DNA from: UBA1801 sp035353395
GTDB lineage: Bacteria; Acidobacteriota; Holophagae; Holophagales; Holophagaceae
Length of the DNA: 18,039 nucleotides
Assembly (NCBI GenBank): GCA_035353395.1
Contig: DAOPZL010000054.1
Coordinates: 1 to 18,039, forward strand
Direction of reading: 5' to 3'
Part shown: positions 1 to 7,614 of the stretch, piece after piece
Numbering within the stretch: the stretch's first letter is position 1
How the letters are laid out: every line of letters begins with the position of its first letter
Notes under the pieces: generated by a model
Told to the model about the DNA's origin: nothing
The model's input: only the letters and a program-made list of their open reading frames with translations
Databases searched by the model: none
Translations under genes and position numbers: made by a program

Positions 1-1188
1 CCGGAGGAGGTCCTGGCGATCCTGGGGCGCTACCGGCCCACCCCGCTGCACCGGGCCCTGGCCCTGGAGGCGCACCTCCGGACCCCCGCGCGGATCTACT
101 ACAAGAACGAGAGCGTGAGCCCCGCGGGCAGCCACAAGGTGAACACGGCCGTGGCCCAGGCCTTCTACAACAAGGCGGCGGGCGTGAAGCGCATCACCTC
201 GGAGACCGGCGCGGGCCAGTGGGGCTGCTCCATCGCCTTCGCCTGCGCCCAGTTCGGCCTGGCCTGCAAGGTCTACATGGTCCGCGTGAGCTACGACCAG
301 AAGCCCTTCCGGAAGATCATGATGCGGACCTGGGGCGCCGAGTGCCTGGCGAGCCCCAGCCCGGAAACAGCGGCGGGCCGGGCCATCCTGGCCGGGGATG
401 CGGCGAGTCCGGGCAGCCTGGGCATCGCGATCAGCGAGGCCGTCGAGGACGCCGTCTCCGACGTCACCGGCGGGACCCGCTACACCCTGGGCAGCGTGCT
501 CAACCACGTGCTGCTGCACCAGACCGTCATCGGCCAGGAGGCGCAAGCGCAGCTCGCTTCCATCGGCGAGAACAAGGTCGACATCGTCATCGGCTGCGTG
601 GGCGGGGGCAGCAACTTCGCCGGGCTCGCCTTCCCCTTCGTCCGGGACAAGATCCACGGCGCCGAGGTGGACATCCTGGCCGTGGAGCCCGCCTCCTGCC
701 CGACCCTCACCCGCGCGCCCTACGTCTACGACCACGGCGACGTGGCCGGGATGACGCCCCTGCTGCCCATGCACAGCCTGGGCCACGCGTTCATGCCCCC
801 CGGTATCCACGCGGGCGGCCTGCGCTACCACGGCATGGCGCCCCTGGTGAGCCAGACGGTGGTGGACGGCCTCACCCGGGCCGTGGCCATCCAGCAGCTG
901 GAGTGCTACCGCGCCGCCGTGGCGTTCGCCCGCACCGAAGGCATCATCCCCGCGCCGGAGAGCAGCCACGCCATCGCCGCGGCCATCCGGGAGGCGGAGC
1001 AGTCCCGCGAGGAAGGCAGGGAGAAGGTCATCCTCTTCAACCTCAGCGGCCACGGCCTCATGGACCTCAACGGCTACGCCGACTTCCTGGACGGCAAGCT
1101 CCAGGACCACCGCCTGTCCGAGGAGGACCTCCTCGCCGGCCTGGCCTGCCTGGAGGGCCACCCCCGGCCCGAGCCGGCGGCCGTGTAG
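1..1188 (+). CDS. trpB: Tryptophan synthase beta chain, long TrpB2 type (5' partial)
   Basis: This pyridoxal-phosphate enzyme would join indole and L-serine to make L-tryptophan in the cytoplasm. The reading frame is open from base 1, giving 395 visible residues; TrpB2 proteins usually have about 420-460, so only the N-terminal end is missing. Seen directly: RPTPLHRA at visible residues 11-18, the cofactor motif SPAGSHKVNTA with the Schiff-base lysine at codon 136-138, TETGAGQWG-like SETGAGQWG, PGSLGIAISEAVE, LGSVLNHVLLHQTVIG, the phosphate-binding GGGSN at 601-615, and a C-terminal NLSGHGLMDL. These segments are typical of the long TrpB2 branch rather than the TrpA-coupled TrpB1. A GTG at 115 is internal and not the start. 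No trpA is visible. The gene converges on oppF with a 30-base gap in which I see no clear terminator. Confidence 0.93.
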   Translation, partial: PEEVLAILGRYRPTPLHRALALEAHLRTPARIYYKNESVSPAGSHKVNTAVAQAFYNKAAGVKRITSETGAGQWGCSIAFACAQFGLACKVYMVRVSYDQKPFRKIMMRTWGAECLASPSPETAAGRAILAGDAASPGSLGIAISEAVEDAVSDVTGGTRYTLGSVLNHVLLHQTVIGQEAQAQLASIGENKVDIVIGCVGGGSNFAGLAFPFVRDKIHGAEVDILAVEPASCPTLTRAPYVYDHGDVAGMTPLLPMHSLGHAFMPPGIHAGGLRYHGMAPLVSQTVVDGLTRAVAIQQLECYRAAVAFARTEGIIPAPESSHAIAAAIREAEQSREEGREKVILFNLSGHGLMDLNGYADFLDGKLQDHRLSEEDLLAGLACLEGHPRPEPAAV

Positions 1189-1218
1189 CGGAGCCGCCCG
1201 GGACCGGGGCCGCCCTCT

Positions 1219-2163
1219 TCAGGTGCGGGCCGCCGGCGCGGCCATCCATTTCGCGAACTCCGCCTCGGTGGCCAGGACGTAATGATCCCCCGCGACGTGG
1301 CGCACGTGCCCCTTGGCATAATCGATCCCGCTCGCCGCGTCATCGTACGGAACGGAGGACGACAGGCGGGCCGCCCGGGGATCGGGCTTGGGGATCGCCG
1401 ACAGGAGGGAGATCGTGTAGGGATGGAGCGGCCGGCTGAATATCTCCTGGGTCCTGCCCATCTCCACCAGGTGGCCCCTGTGGAGCACGCCGATCCTGTC
1501 GGAGATGTAGCGGACCATGGACAGGTCGTGGGCGATGAACAGGTAGGTGATCCGCGTTTCCTTCTGGATGTCCTTCATCAGGTTCACGATCTGGGACTGG
1601 ATGGATACGTCCAGGGCGCTGATCGCCTCGTCCGCGATGATCAGGCTCGGGTTCATGACCAGCGCGCGGGCGATGCCGATGCGCTGCCTCTGCCCTCCCG
1701 AGAACTGGTGCGGATAGCGCTTGGCGTGCTCGCGGGAGAGCCCGACCTTGTCCAGGATCGCCAGCACTTTCTCCTCCCGGTCCCTGGCGCTCGTGTACAG
1801 GTGGTGGTTGTCCAGGCCCTCGGCGATGATGTCGATGACCTTCTTCCGGGGGTTCAGGGACGCCATGGGATCCTGGAAGATCATCTGCATCCGGGTCCTG
1901 AGGTGGCGGCTCGCCTTCGCGTCGAGCCGGCCCGACAGCTCGACGCCATCGAAGACGACCCTGCCCCCGGTGGGCTTGTACAGCCGGATGATCGACCGGC
2001 CGATCGTGGACTTGCCGGATCCGCTCTCGCCCACCAATCCGTAGGTCTCTCCCCTGCGGATCTCGAAGCTGACGTCCTCGACCGCCTTCACGGTGAAGCT
2101 GCGGTTGATCCTGAAGTGCTGCCTCAGGCTTTCGACTCTGAGAATGGGTTCTTCATGCATCAA
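1219..2163 (-). CDS. oppF: Oligopeptide ABC transporter ATP-binding subunit OppF/AmiF-like
   Basis: This is one of two ATPases that power oligopeptide import through OppB-OppC at the cytoplasmic face. It has 314 residues, normal for the family. Walker A GESGSGKST is at 45-53, the Q-loop FQDP at 96-99, the signature FSGGQRQR at 154-161, Walker B LIIADE at 174-179 and the switch histidine at 212. The residue after the catalytic Glu is Ala (DEAISALD) where DEP is commoner. The C-terminal HPYT segment (247-250) and the ending around DHYVLATEAEF resemble Gram-positive AmiF. Its start overlaps the end of oppD by 11 bases, so it is the last gene of a tightly coupled operon. Two adjacent ATG codons make the exact start uncertain by one residue. 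Confidence 0.95.
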   Translation of the reverse strand: MMHEEPILRVESLRQHFRINRSFTVKAVEDVSFEIRRGETYGLVGESGSGKSTIGRSIIRLYKPTGGRVVFDGVELSGRLDAKASRHLRTRMQMIFQDPMASLNPRKKVIDIIAEGLDNHHLYTSARDREEKVLAILDKVGLSREHAKRYPHQFSGGQRQRIGIARALVMNPSLIIADEAISALDVSIQSQIVNLMKDIQKETRITYLFIAHDLSMVRYISDRIGVLHRGHLVEMGRTQEIFSRPLHPYTISLLSAIPKPDPRAARLSSSVPYDDAASGIDYAKGHVRHVAGDHYVLATEAEFAKWMAAPAART

Positions 2164-3241
2164 GGGCGTTCTCCGAAAGCATGGACTGGATCCTCGCGCG
2201 CAGCTCCACCGGCAGGCCCACCTTGGGGGACCGTTCGTGTGCCAGCCAGGAGGCCACCCTGTGTTTCCCGCCCACGTTGAACATGGGGGGAGGGAGGCGG
2301 TAGTCGATGTTCAGCGCGAGCTGGTTGCGGGGGGCGAAGGCGTCGCCCGGGAACTCGTTGAGCAGGTTGATCGGGTTCCCGGGGATCGAATAGAGCCGTT
2401 CCGCGGTCCCGGCCGTGTCGGGAAGGGAGGACAACAGCCCCCAGGTATAGGGATGCCTGGGATCGTAGAAGACCTCCTCGATGGCCCCCTTCTCGATGAT
2501 CCGCCCCGCGTACATGACGGCCACGTAGTCGGCCACCTTGGCCACGACCCCCAGGTTGTGGGTGATGTAGATGACCGTGACCCGGGTCTTCTCCTGGATG
2601 TCCTTGATGAGTTCGAGGATGCGCGCCTGGACGGTGACGTCCAGCGCCGTGGTCGGCTCGTCGCAGATGAGGATGTCCGGGTCGCAGGAAAGCGCGATGG
2701 CGATGACGACGCGCTGGCGCATCCCCCCGGAGAGTTCGTTGGGGTACTGCCGCATCCTCCGGCCGGGATTGTCGATGCCGACGAGGGCGAGCAGTTCCTC
2801 GGCCCTTGTCCGGGCCTCCGAGCGGCTCCTGCCGTAGTGGTAGCGCATGGCCTCCATGATCTGCCTGCCGATGGTCATGGTCGGGTTGAGGGAGGTCATG
2901 GGGTCCTGGAAGACCATGGCGATCCGCTTCCCGCAGATCTCGGAGCGCACCTCCTTCTGGGACATCCGCACGATGTCGTATTCCCTGGCGCCGCCGTCCG
3001 CGGCCACATGCCGGTAGACGATCGAGCCTGAGTTGATCCTCCCGTTGCTGCTCAGGATGCCCATGATGGCTTTCGCGGTGACGCTCTTGCCGGATCCGCT
3101 CTCCCCGACGATGGCGACCGTCTCTCCCCGGAACAGGTCGAGCTTGATGCCCCGGAGGGCGTGAAGCATTCCCGAGGAGGTGGCGAAGGAAATATCCAGG
3201 TCCCTGATGGACAGGATCCGTTCTCTCGTGGGGGTGTCCAT
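2153..3241 (-). CDS. oppD: Oligopeptide ABC transporter ATP-binding subunit OppD/AmiE-like
   Basis: This is the partner ATPase of OppF in peptide import. It has 362 residues. Walker A GESGSGKS is at 47-54, Q-loop FQDP at 111-114, signature LSGGMRQR at 170-177, Walker B LICDEP at 191-196 and the switch histidine at 228. The C-terminal oligopeptide region after HPYT reads GDAFAPRN followed by a NIDYRLPPPMF stretch, as in Gram-positive OppD/AmiE. It lacks the cysteine-rich motif found in many Gram-negative OppD/DppD proteins. The stop codon of the upstream oppC lies only two bases before this start, and oppF begins inside its 3' end, so translation is probably coupled along the operon. Confidence 0.95.
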   Translation of the reverse strand: MDTPTRERILSIRDLDISFATSSGMLHALRGIKLDLFRGETVAIVGESGSGKSVTAKAIMGILSSNGRINSGSIVYRHVAADGGAREYDIVRMSQKEVRSEICGKRIAMVFQDPMTSLNPTMTIGRQIMEAMRYHYGRSRSEARTRAEELLALVGIDNPGRRMRQYPNELSGGMRQRVVIAIALSCDPDILICDEPTTALDVTVQARILELIKDIQEKTRVTVIYITHNLGVVAKVADYVAVMYAGRIIEKGAIEEVFYDPRHPYTWGLLSSLPDTAGTAERLYSIPGNPINLLNEFPGDAFAPRNQLALNIDYRLPPPMFNVGGKHRVASWLAHERSPKVGLPVELRARIQSMLSENALDA

Positions 3242-3243
3242 CC

Positions 3244-4251
3244 CTACATCTCCTTCATCTTGGGGTCGAAGGCGTCCCTGAGTCCGTCGGCCATGATGTT
3301 GAAGCTGAGCATCAGCGCAGCCAGGACGGCGGTGGGGATCGCGACCATGTGCGGGTAGACCAGGAAGGACTTGAACCCGTCGTTGATGAGGACCCCCAGC
3401 GAGGCCATGGGCGCCTGGAGCCCCAGCCCGATGAACGCCAGGAAGGACTCCGTGAAGATCGCGTTCGGGATGGAGAACATCGACATGATGATGACCTGGC
3501 CGAGGACGTTCGGCAGCACCTCCCGGCGCAGGAGGTTCACCGTGCTCGTCCCGAGCGTCCTGGAAGCCAGCACGTACTCCTGTTCCTTCAGCTTGAGCAC
3601 CTGCGCCCGGACGACCTGGCTCATCCCGATCCAGCCCTTGATGAAGAGGGCGATCGTGATGGACATGATCCCGGGCCTGAGCACGAGCACGAGCAAGGTC
3701 ACGATGACCAGATTGGGGATCCCGTTCAGGATCTCGAGGAAGCGCTGCATGGCCAGGTCGACCTTGCCTCCCAGGAATCCGGAAACCATGCCGAAGCTCA
3801 TCCCGATGACGATGTCGATCAGCATCGCCAGCAAGGCGATGTACAGGGAGATCCGGGTGCCGACCCAGCAGCGCGTCCAGAGGTCCCGCCCCAGGGTGTC
3901 GGTGCCGAAGGGATAATGGACCCCCTTGGCCTCCGCCTCCGCGTAGCGGTCCACCCCCTCGACCGTGCCGTTCATGAAACCCAGCTTCTCCACGAGAGGG
4001 ACCCGGGGCGGCAGGGAGGCGTGCTCGATCACGACGGTCTTGTAGGTGCGGCCGCTGAACATCGGCGCGAAGACCGCCAGCGCGACGATGAAGGCGATGA
4101 TGCAGGCACCGAGGACGGCCCCCTTGTTCTTCATGAACCGGACGGCGACATCCTTCCAGAACGACTCGTGGGAAACGTCCAGCGAATCGTATTCATCCTT
4201 GGCCCTGGCAGCGAACTCGAAATCGTCCTTCCGGAACGCCACGTCCATCAT
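3244..4251 (-). CDS. oppC: Oligopeptide ABC transporter permease OppC/AmiD-like
   Basis: This inner-membrane permease forms the peptide channel with OppB. It has 335 residues. A first membrane segment is at about 46-65, then a periplasmic region of about 65 residues, then further segments at about 133-158, 180-205, 252-270 and 303-322. FGTDTLGRDLWTR at 115-127 is a typical OppC entry motif. The cytoplasmic EAA loop that docks the ATPases is around 229-250 (ASRTLG, LPNVLG). The long periplasmic loop and the RAQVLKLKEQEYVLASRTLG segment resemble AmiD of Gram-positive bacteria. The start overlaps the oppB stop as ATGA (4248-4251). A second ATG follows immediately, so the first residue is uncertain. 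Confidence 0.95.
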   Translation of the reverse strand: MMDVAFRKDDFEFAARAKDEYDSLDVSHESFWKDVAVRFMKNKGAVLGACIIAFIVALAVFAPMFSGRTYKTVVIEHASLPPRVPLVEKLGFMNGTVEGVDRYAEAEAKGVHYPFGTDTLGRDLWTRCWVGTRISLYIALLAMLIDIVIGMSFGMVSGFLGGKVDLAMQRFLEILNGIPNLVIVTLLVLVLRPGIMSITIALFIKGWIGMSQVVRAQVLKLKEQEYVLASRTLGTSTVNLLRREVLPNVLGQVIIMSMFSIPNAIFTESFLAFIGLGLQAPMASLGVLINDGFKSFLVYPHMVAIPTAVLAALMLSFNIMADGLRDAFDPKMKEM

Positions 4252-5186
4252 CGTTCACCCCCTTTCGCAAGCCGGATCCTGGGGTCGATGATTCCGTAGA
4301 GGATGTCGACCACGAGCATGACCGCGATGAACATCACGCTGTAGATGAAGGCCACGGCGACCACCACGTTGTAGTCGTTCACCTGGATGGCCGTGACGAA
4401 GAGGCTGCCGAGACCCGGGATCGCGAAGATCTTCTCGACCACGAGGCTGCCGGTCATGAGGCTGACGACCAGCGGGCCCAGGACGGTGATGACGGGAATG
4501 AGCGCGTTGCGGAGCCCGTGTCGCAGGATGAGCCGGCCCTCGTCGACGCCCTTGGCCTTGGCCAGGAGGATGTAGTCGCTGCCCAGGACATCGAGCATCT
4601 CGCTCCGCAGGAAGCGCGAGACTGTCGCGATGGTGAACATGGACAGCGAGATGGTCGGCATGATGCTGGACATGACGGACCCGGATGGGTCGTAGAGGAT
4701 GGGGAAGAGCCTGGCCTTGTAGCCCAGGAGGAACGCCAGGGCGAGGGCGAAGACATAGGAAGGGATGCTGACCCCGCAGACGGCGATGACGCTGGCGAGG
4801 CTGTCCATCCAGCTGTTGTGCTTGAGCGACGCGATGACGCCCAGGATGATGCCGATCAGCGTTCCCAGCAGGACGGCCTGGAAGCCGATGGCGAGGCTGA
4901 CTCCGAGCCTCGGGCCGACCATGTCCGCGATCGGCCGGTTCTTTTCCATGGTGTAGGAAATGCCGAAATCGCCCTTGGCCATGAGCCGCACGTAGTTCGT
5001 GAACCTGAACAGGACGGGCTTGTTCAGTCCGTAGGTCTCCATGATCACGGCCTTCTGCTGGGTCGTGAGCTTCTCGTCGTTGAAGGGTGTTCCTGGCATC
5101 AGCTCGAGGAGCAGGAACAGGACGAGCAGGATGGTCGTGACCGTGAAGAACGCGATCATGACGCGTTTCAGAGCGTACCTCCACAT
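4248..5186 (-). CDS. oppB: Oligopeptide ABC transporter permease OppB/AmiC-like
   Basis: This is the second inner-membrane channel subunit of the Opp system. I chose the ATG at 5184-5186 (312 residues, MWRYALKRVMIAFF) because an AAGGAGG site lies about ten bases upstream and OppB proteins begin directly with this first membrane helix. A longer frame back to 5282 would run through the intergenic stem-loop. Membrane segments are at about 8-29, 97-120, 130-155, 172-192, 232-255 and 273-297. MPGTPF at 30-35 and the EAA loop around 209-232 (AKAKGVDEGRLILRHGLRNA) are family hallmarks. It ends in an ATGA overlap with oppC. The 145-base gap to oppA holds two stem-loops. Confidence 0.94.
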   Translation of the reverse strand: MWRYALKRVMIAFFTVTTILLVLFLLLELMPGTPFNDEKLTTQQKAVIMETYGLNKPVLFRFTNYVRLMAKGDFGISYTMEKNRPIADMVGPRLGVSLAIGFQAVLLGTLIGIILGVIASLKHNSWMDSLASVIAVCGVSIPSYVFALALAFLLGYKARLFPILYDPSGSVMSSIMPTISLSMFTIATVSRFLRSEMLDVLGSDYILLAKAKGVDEGRLILRHGLRNALIPVITVLGPLVVSLMTGSLVVEKIFAIPGLGSLFVTAIQVNDYNVVVAVAFIYSVMFIAVMLVVDILYGIIDPRIRLAKGGER

Positions 5187-5273
5187 CTGGGAGCGCCTCC
5201 TTGTCAACACCGGGAATCGATTCATGGACGGCCGCCTTGGGCCCAGGCGCCGGATCCCGGAGGTCCCGGGCCC

Positions 5274-5314
5274 GGAGGCCAATCCCCGCGGAACACGTGC
5301 GGGGATTGGCCTTC
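5274..5314 (-). repeat. Long stem-loop between oppA and oppB
   Basis: A 13-base perfect inverted repeat (GGCCAATCCCCGC at 5277-5289 and its complement at 5299-5311) has a 9-base loop. It extends to 16 pairs if one G-U is allowed. No run of U follows in the transcription direction, so it is not a standard intrinsic terminator. In other binding-protein-dependent transporter operons such structures protect the upstream mRNA and raise binding-protein level over the membrane parts; that role here is inference. Confidence 0.75.
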
Positions 5315-5328
5315 CGTCCGTTCGGACG
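5315..5328 (-). repeat. Small palindrome just after the oppA stop
   Basis: CGTCCG and CGGACG flank two bases, making a 14-base perfect palindrome that starts four bases beyond the oppA stop codon (5332-5334) in the direction of transcription. It lies immediately before the larger stem-loop at 5274-5314. Together they would form two tandem hairpins in the oppA 3' region of the message. Confidence 0.5.
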
Positions 5329-5331
5329 AGT

Positions 5332-6930
5332 TCAGTCCTTGATGTAGGTGTACTTGTAGGTGAACGGCACCCCGACGGCGTTGTTGATGTAGCCTCCGAC
5401 CTTCGGATTCCAGAGCATCGAGGCTCCCGTCTGGTAGACCGGGATCGGCCCGTTGCCCTTGAGAAGGACCCCTTCGGCCTTCTTCATGGTTTCCCAGCGT
5501 TCCTTCAGGGACAACTTGCCGGAGCTGCACACCGCGACCAGCTTGTCGTAGGCCGGGTCGGAATAGCCGCCGAAATTCATCGCGCCCCCCGTCACGAAGA
5601 GGTCGAGGAAGGTCATGGGATCCTGGTAGTCGGGTCCCCAGCGGGTGAGGCCGATTTCGTATTCGCCGCCCTGCATGAGCCTGAGGCGCGTCTTCTTGGG
5701 CTGGGACTTGAGGTCGATCGTGACGCCGGGCAACGTGGTCTCGATCTCGGCCTTGAGGAATTCGGCCACCTTCTTGGAGGCCTCCGAGTCTTCGTAAAGA
5801 AGCTCGATCTTCTCCGTGCTCTTGCCCAGCTCGGCTTTGGCCTTGGTCCAGTATTCCTTGGCCTTGCCCTTCCCTTCGGTGAAATACTTCGGCGCAGTCG
5901 CGCGGAAATCCTTGCCGTCGGGTCCGGTGGCGAGCGCCGCGGGCACGAAATAATTGGCGGCCCGCGAGCTGTCCCTGAGCACTAGGTTCGCGATCTTGGT
6001 GCGGTCGAAGGCGTAGGCGAGGGCGTTGTCCAGGTTCTTGTTCCTGAGGTCCCCCTTCTTGAGGTTGACGTTCAGGTACCAAAGATAGCTGCCCAGCGTG
6101 GAGGTGAAGTCGTTCCGGTTCTTGTATTTCTCGACGAGCTCCCCGGTCAGCCGGACGTAGTCGGCGGCGTGGGACTCGTACTCGAGCACGGCGCTCTGGG
6201 AATCGAGGACCACCTTGAAGTTGATGGCGTCGAGCTTGACGGCGCCGGAGTCCCAGTAGCCGGGATTCCGGACGACCTTGAAGCTGGAGCCGTGGTACCA
6301 CTCGCTCAGCTTGAACGGGCCGCAGGCCAGTGTGGCATCGGGAGTCAGGGCGTACTGGTCTCCCTTGGATTCCACGAAGGCCTGGTTGGCCGGATAGAAC
6401 GACGGGAAGGACATCAACGAGGGAAAGAAGGGAACGGCCTTCTCCAGTTCGACGACGAAGGTCTTGTTGTCCGGGGCCGAGATGCCCAGGTCCGTCACGG
6501 GTTTCTTCCCCGAGGCGCAGGCGTCCGCGTTCTTCACGCCCGCGATGCCCATCATGAAGGCATAATCGCTGGCGAGCTTGGGGTTCACGAGCCTTCTCCA
6601 GGCGTAGACGAAGTCCTTGGCAGTGACCGGGGCGCCATTGCTCCACTTGGCATCCCGGAGGGTGAACGTGTACTTCAGGCCATCCTTCGAGACCGCGGTC
6701 TTTTTCGCAAGAGCCGGCTGGGCGCTGCCGTTGGCCCCCGTGGCATAGAGGCCTTCCATCGTGGCGGCGATGACTTCGAAGGAGAGACCATCCGTGGCGA
6801 CCTGGGCATCCATCGAGCTCAGGTCGGATTCCTTCACCAGGGTCAGGACTTTCCCCTTCTTGGCGCCCGAGGCGCAAAGCGTGCTTACGCAGACTACGCA
6901 AGCAGCCAACAGCAAGGCGACACGTTTCAT
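5332..6930 (-). CDS. oppA: Oligopeptide-binding protein OppA (SBP_bac_5 family)
   Basis: This exported protein captures peptides and delivers them to OppBC. I place the start at the ATG at 6928-6930 (532 residues) because AAGGAGG lies eight bases upstream at 6939-6945 and the protein then begins with a signal peptide, MKRVALLLAACVVCVSTLC. LAAC at 8-11 fits a lipobox, although the hydrophobic stretch before that Cys is short; Cys14 and Cys19 are alternatives, and plain cleavage near 20-23 is also possible. The family signature DGLKYTFTLRDAKWSNGAPV is at about 83-102. Further matches are the RWGPDYQDPMTFLD region and GGYSDPAYDKL near the C-terminus. Length agrees with OppA proteins. It is the first gene of the operon and has its own promoter (6954-6981). 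The ligand cannot be read from sequence. Confidence 0.93.
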   Translation of the reverse strand: MKRVALLLAACVVCVSTLCASGAKKGKVLTLVKESDLSSMDAQVATDGLSFEVIAATMEGLYATGANGSAQPALAKKTAVSKDGLKYTFTLRDAKWSNGAPVTAKDFVYAWRRLVNPKLASDYAFMMGIAGVKNADACASGKKPVTDLGISAPDNKTFVVELEKAVPFFPSLMSFPSFYPANQAFVESKGDQYALTPDATLACGPFKLSEWYHGSSFKVVRNPGYWDSGAVKLDAINFKVVLDSQSAVLEYESHAADYVRLTGELVEKYKNRNDFTSTLGSYLWYLNVNLKKGDLRNKNLDNALAYAFDRTKIANLVLRDSSRAANYFVPAALATGPDGKDFRATAPKYFTEGKGKAKEYWTKAKAELGKSTEKIELLYEDSEASKKVAEFLKAEIETTLPGVTIDLKSQPKKTRLRLMQGGEYEIGLTRWGPDYQDPMTFLDLFVTGGAMNFGGYSDPAYDKLVAVCSSGKLSLKERWETMKKAEGVLLKGNGPIPVYQTGASMLWNPKVGGYINNAVGVPFTYKYTYIKD

Positions 6931-6953
6931 GCGTTTTTCCTCCTTGCTGCCCA

Positions 6954-6981
6954 ATCATGGAGCCCAAAAATGAGTTGTCAA
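6954..6981 (-). promoter_or_regulatory. Sigma-70-like promoter of the opp operon
   Basis: Read on the minus strand, a perfect TTGACA (6981-6976) is followed after 16 bases by CATGAT (6959-6954), which matches TATAAT at four of six positions. Transcription would start near 6947, leaving a short leader containing AAGGAGG at 6945-6939 and then the oppA ATG. The spacing and location are right; the -10 box is moderate, which would suit a regulated promoter. Confidence 0.6.
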
Positions 6982-6988
6982 GAAAAGA

Positions 6989-7003
6989 ATTTTTCTGAAA
7001 AAT
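6989..7003. promoter_or_regulatory. Candidate operator upstream of oppA -35
   Basis: ATTTTTC-T-GAAAAAT is a perfect 7-base inverted repeat around one central base, beginning eight bases upstream of the TTGACA box. A second overlapping imperfect palindrome, AGAAAAGAATTTTTCT, lies at 6981-6996 and touches the -35. RpiR-family regulators often bind A/T-rich GAAA...TTTC palindromes, and an RpiR gene lies about 1.1 kb away, so it is the natural candidate. That link is inference. Confidence 0.45.
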
Positions 7004-7320
7004 AGATTCCAGCAATTGAATTTTCGGAATAATTTATATGATTGTTCATGTTTCAATCATTTAATCCATCGCAATGATCTCCTAGTGTGCAAAATTTCAC
7101 AATCATTTTTGCGATTAAAACAACTATAATGAGCACAAAATGCAGTTATTATGATTTCTGCGTGTGCTTTATGGCATTACACACATGCACGTGCTGGTAT
7201 TTACGCATTCGAAAAGCACAAGTCATTTATGTATTTTGTTATGATTTATGCATGATCAAGAATAGAAATGATTTTTTCTGTTTGGTATTGGCGCAAACGT
7301 TTCTTGCTGCAAAGCTTGGT
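7004..7320. other. AT-rich intergenic block without a convincing gene
   Basis: The stretch is strikingly AT-rich compared with its GC-rich flanks, and the change is abrupt near 7315. An open frame on + from a GTG at 7087 gives Cys-, Phe- and Tyr-rich sequence with no motif and no ribosome site, and I do not accept it. Visible structure includes ATGATTG/CAATCAT, a 7-base inverted repeat with a 9-base loop at 7038-7060, and the CRP-like site and -10 box listed separately. There are no evenly spaced repeats, so it is not a CRISPR array. It may be a remnant of acquired DNA or an extended regulatory region. Confidence 0.6.
7086..7130 (+). promoter_or_regulatory. CRP-like palindrome plus TATAAT box, facing right
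   Basis: TGTGCAAAATTTCACA at 7086-7101 matches 8 of the 10 fixed bases of the TGTGA-N6-TCACA consensus of CRP/FNR-type sites. A perfect TATAAT lies at 7125-7130, and there is no good -35 at normal spacing. A start near 7137 would put the palindrome centre at about -43, close to the position used by class II CRP activation. The transcript would run toward the broken genes and the RpiR regulator. This is a pattern-based suggestion. Confidence 0.35.
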
Positions 7321-7406
7321 TGGGAACGCTCCCCGCGCAGCTTCGGGCCGGCGATCACCCTGCGGCACGAGCGTGCGCATGGGGCTCCAGAAGGGAGGCG
7401 GACTTC

Positions 7407-7556
7407 ATGACGATCCACAAGGCGAGCCTGGTCCTCCGGGATATCCGCATCCATCCCCGCGGGCCGGATTCCGCGCCGGGCCGGCCGGGATGGGCCGCGC
7501 GCCACGCGCGGGAAGGCCGCGGGGAGGCTCTCGTGGCGGCCGGGCGCCCCGGGTGA
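7407..7556 (+). pseudogene. Possible N-terminal remnant of an amidohydrolase
   Basis: A 49-codon frame begins with ATG eight bases after GGGAGG (7393-7398), so it has a proper translation start. It opens MTIHKASLVLRDIRIHPRG, which resembles the first strand of YtcJ-type amidohydrolases (typically LVLRNARIHT). It then loses likeness and stops at 7554-7556. About 370 bases further on the same strand there is a fragment that looks like the C-terminus of the same kind of enzyme. I infer a decayed gene. It could also be an unrelated small protein or a leader peptide; the likeness is short and the call is weak. Confidence 0.3.
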
Positions 7557-7614
7557 CGCCCGGCCGTCTGCCTTGTCCCCAGCTGCATTTTTCGATGTCC
7601 TGCATGGAGGTCCG

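Noticed and set aside
1189..1218. Bidirectional terminator between trpB and oppF
   Set aside because: The 30 bases are GC-rich, with no convincing stem and no T run on either strand.
219..1439. Long plus-strand frame overlapping trpB
   Set aside because: Its Arg/Pro/Gly-rich sequence has no motif, and the trpB frame explains the region.
1282..4299. Several plus-strand frames of about 300 codons opposite the opp genes
   Set aside because: They mirror the opp coding frames on the other strand and have His/Asp/Gly-rich shadow composition.
5187..5282. Longer OppB start at 5282
   Set aside because: It would code through the intergenic stem-loop and add a basic, Pro-rich leader not seen in OppB; the ATG at 5186 has a strong ribosome site.
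7004..7320. Possible CRISPR array near the Cas8-like fragment
   Set aside because: No repeat unit of about 25-37 bases recurs at regular spacing; only short scattered palindromes are present.
7087..7410. A 107-codon frame in the AT-rich block
   Set aside because: It begins with GTG, has no ribosome site, and is an odd mix of Cys, Phe and Tyr that changes abruptly at the GC boundary; it is not protein-like.
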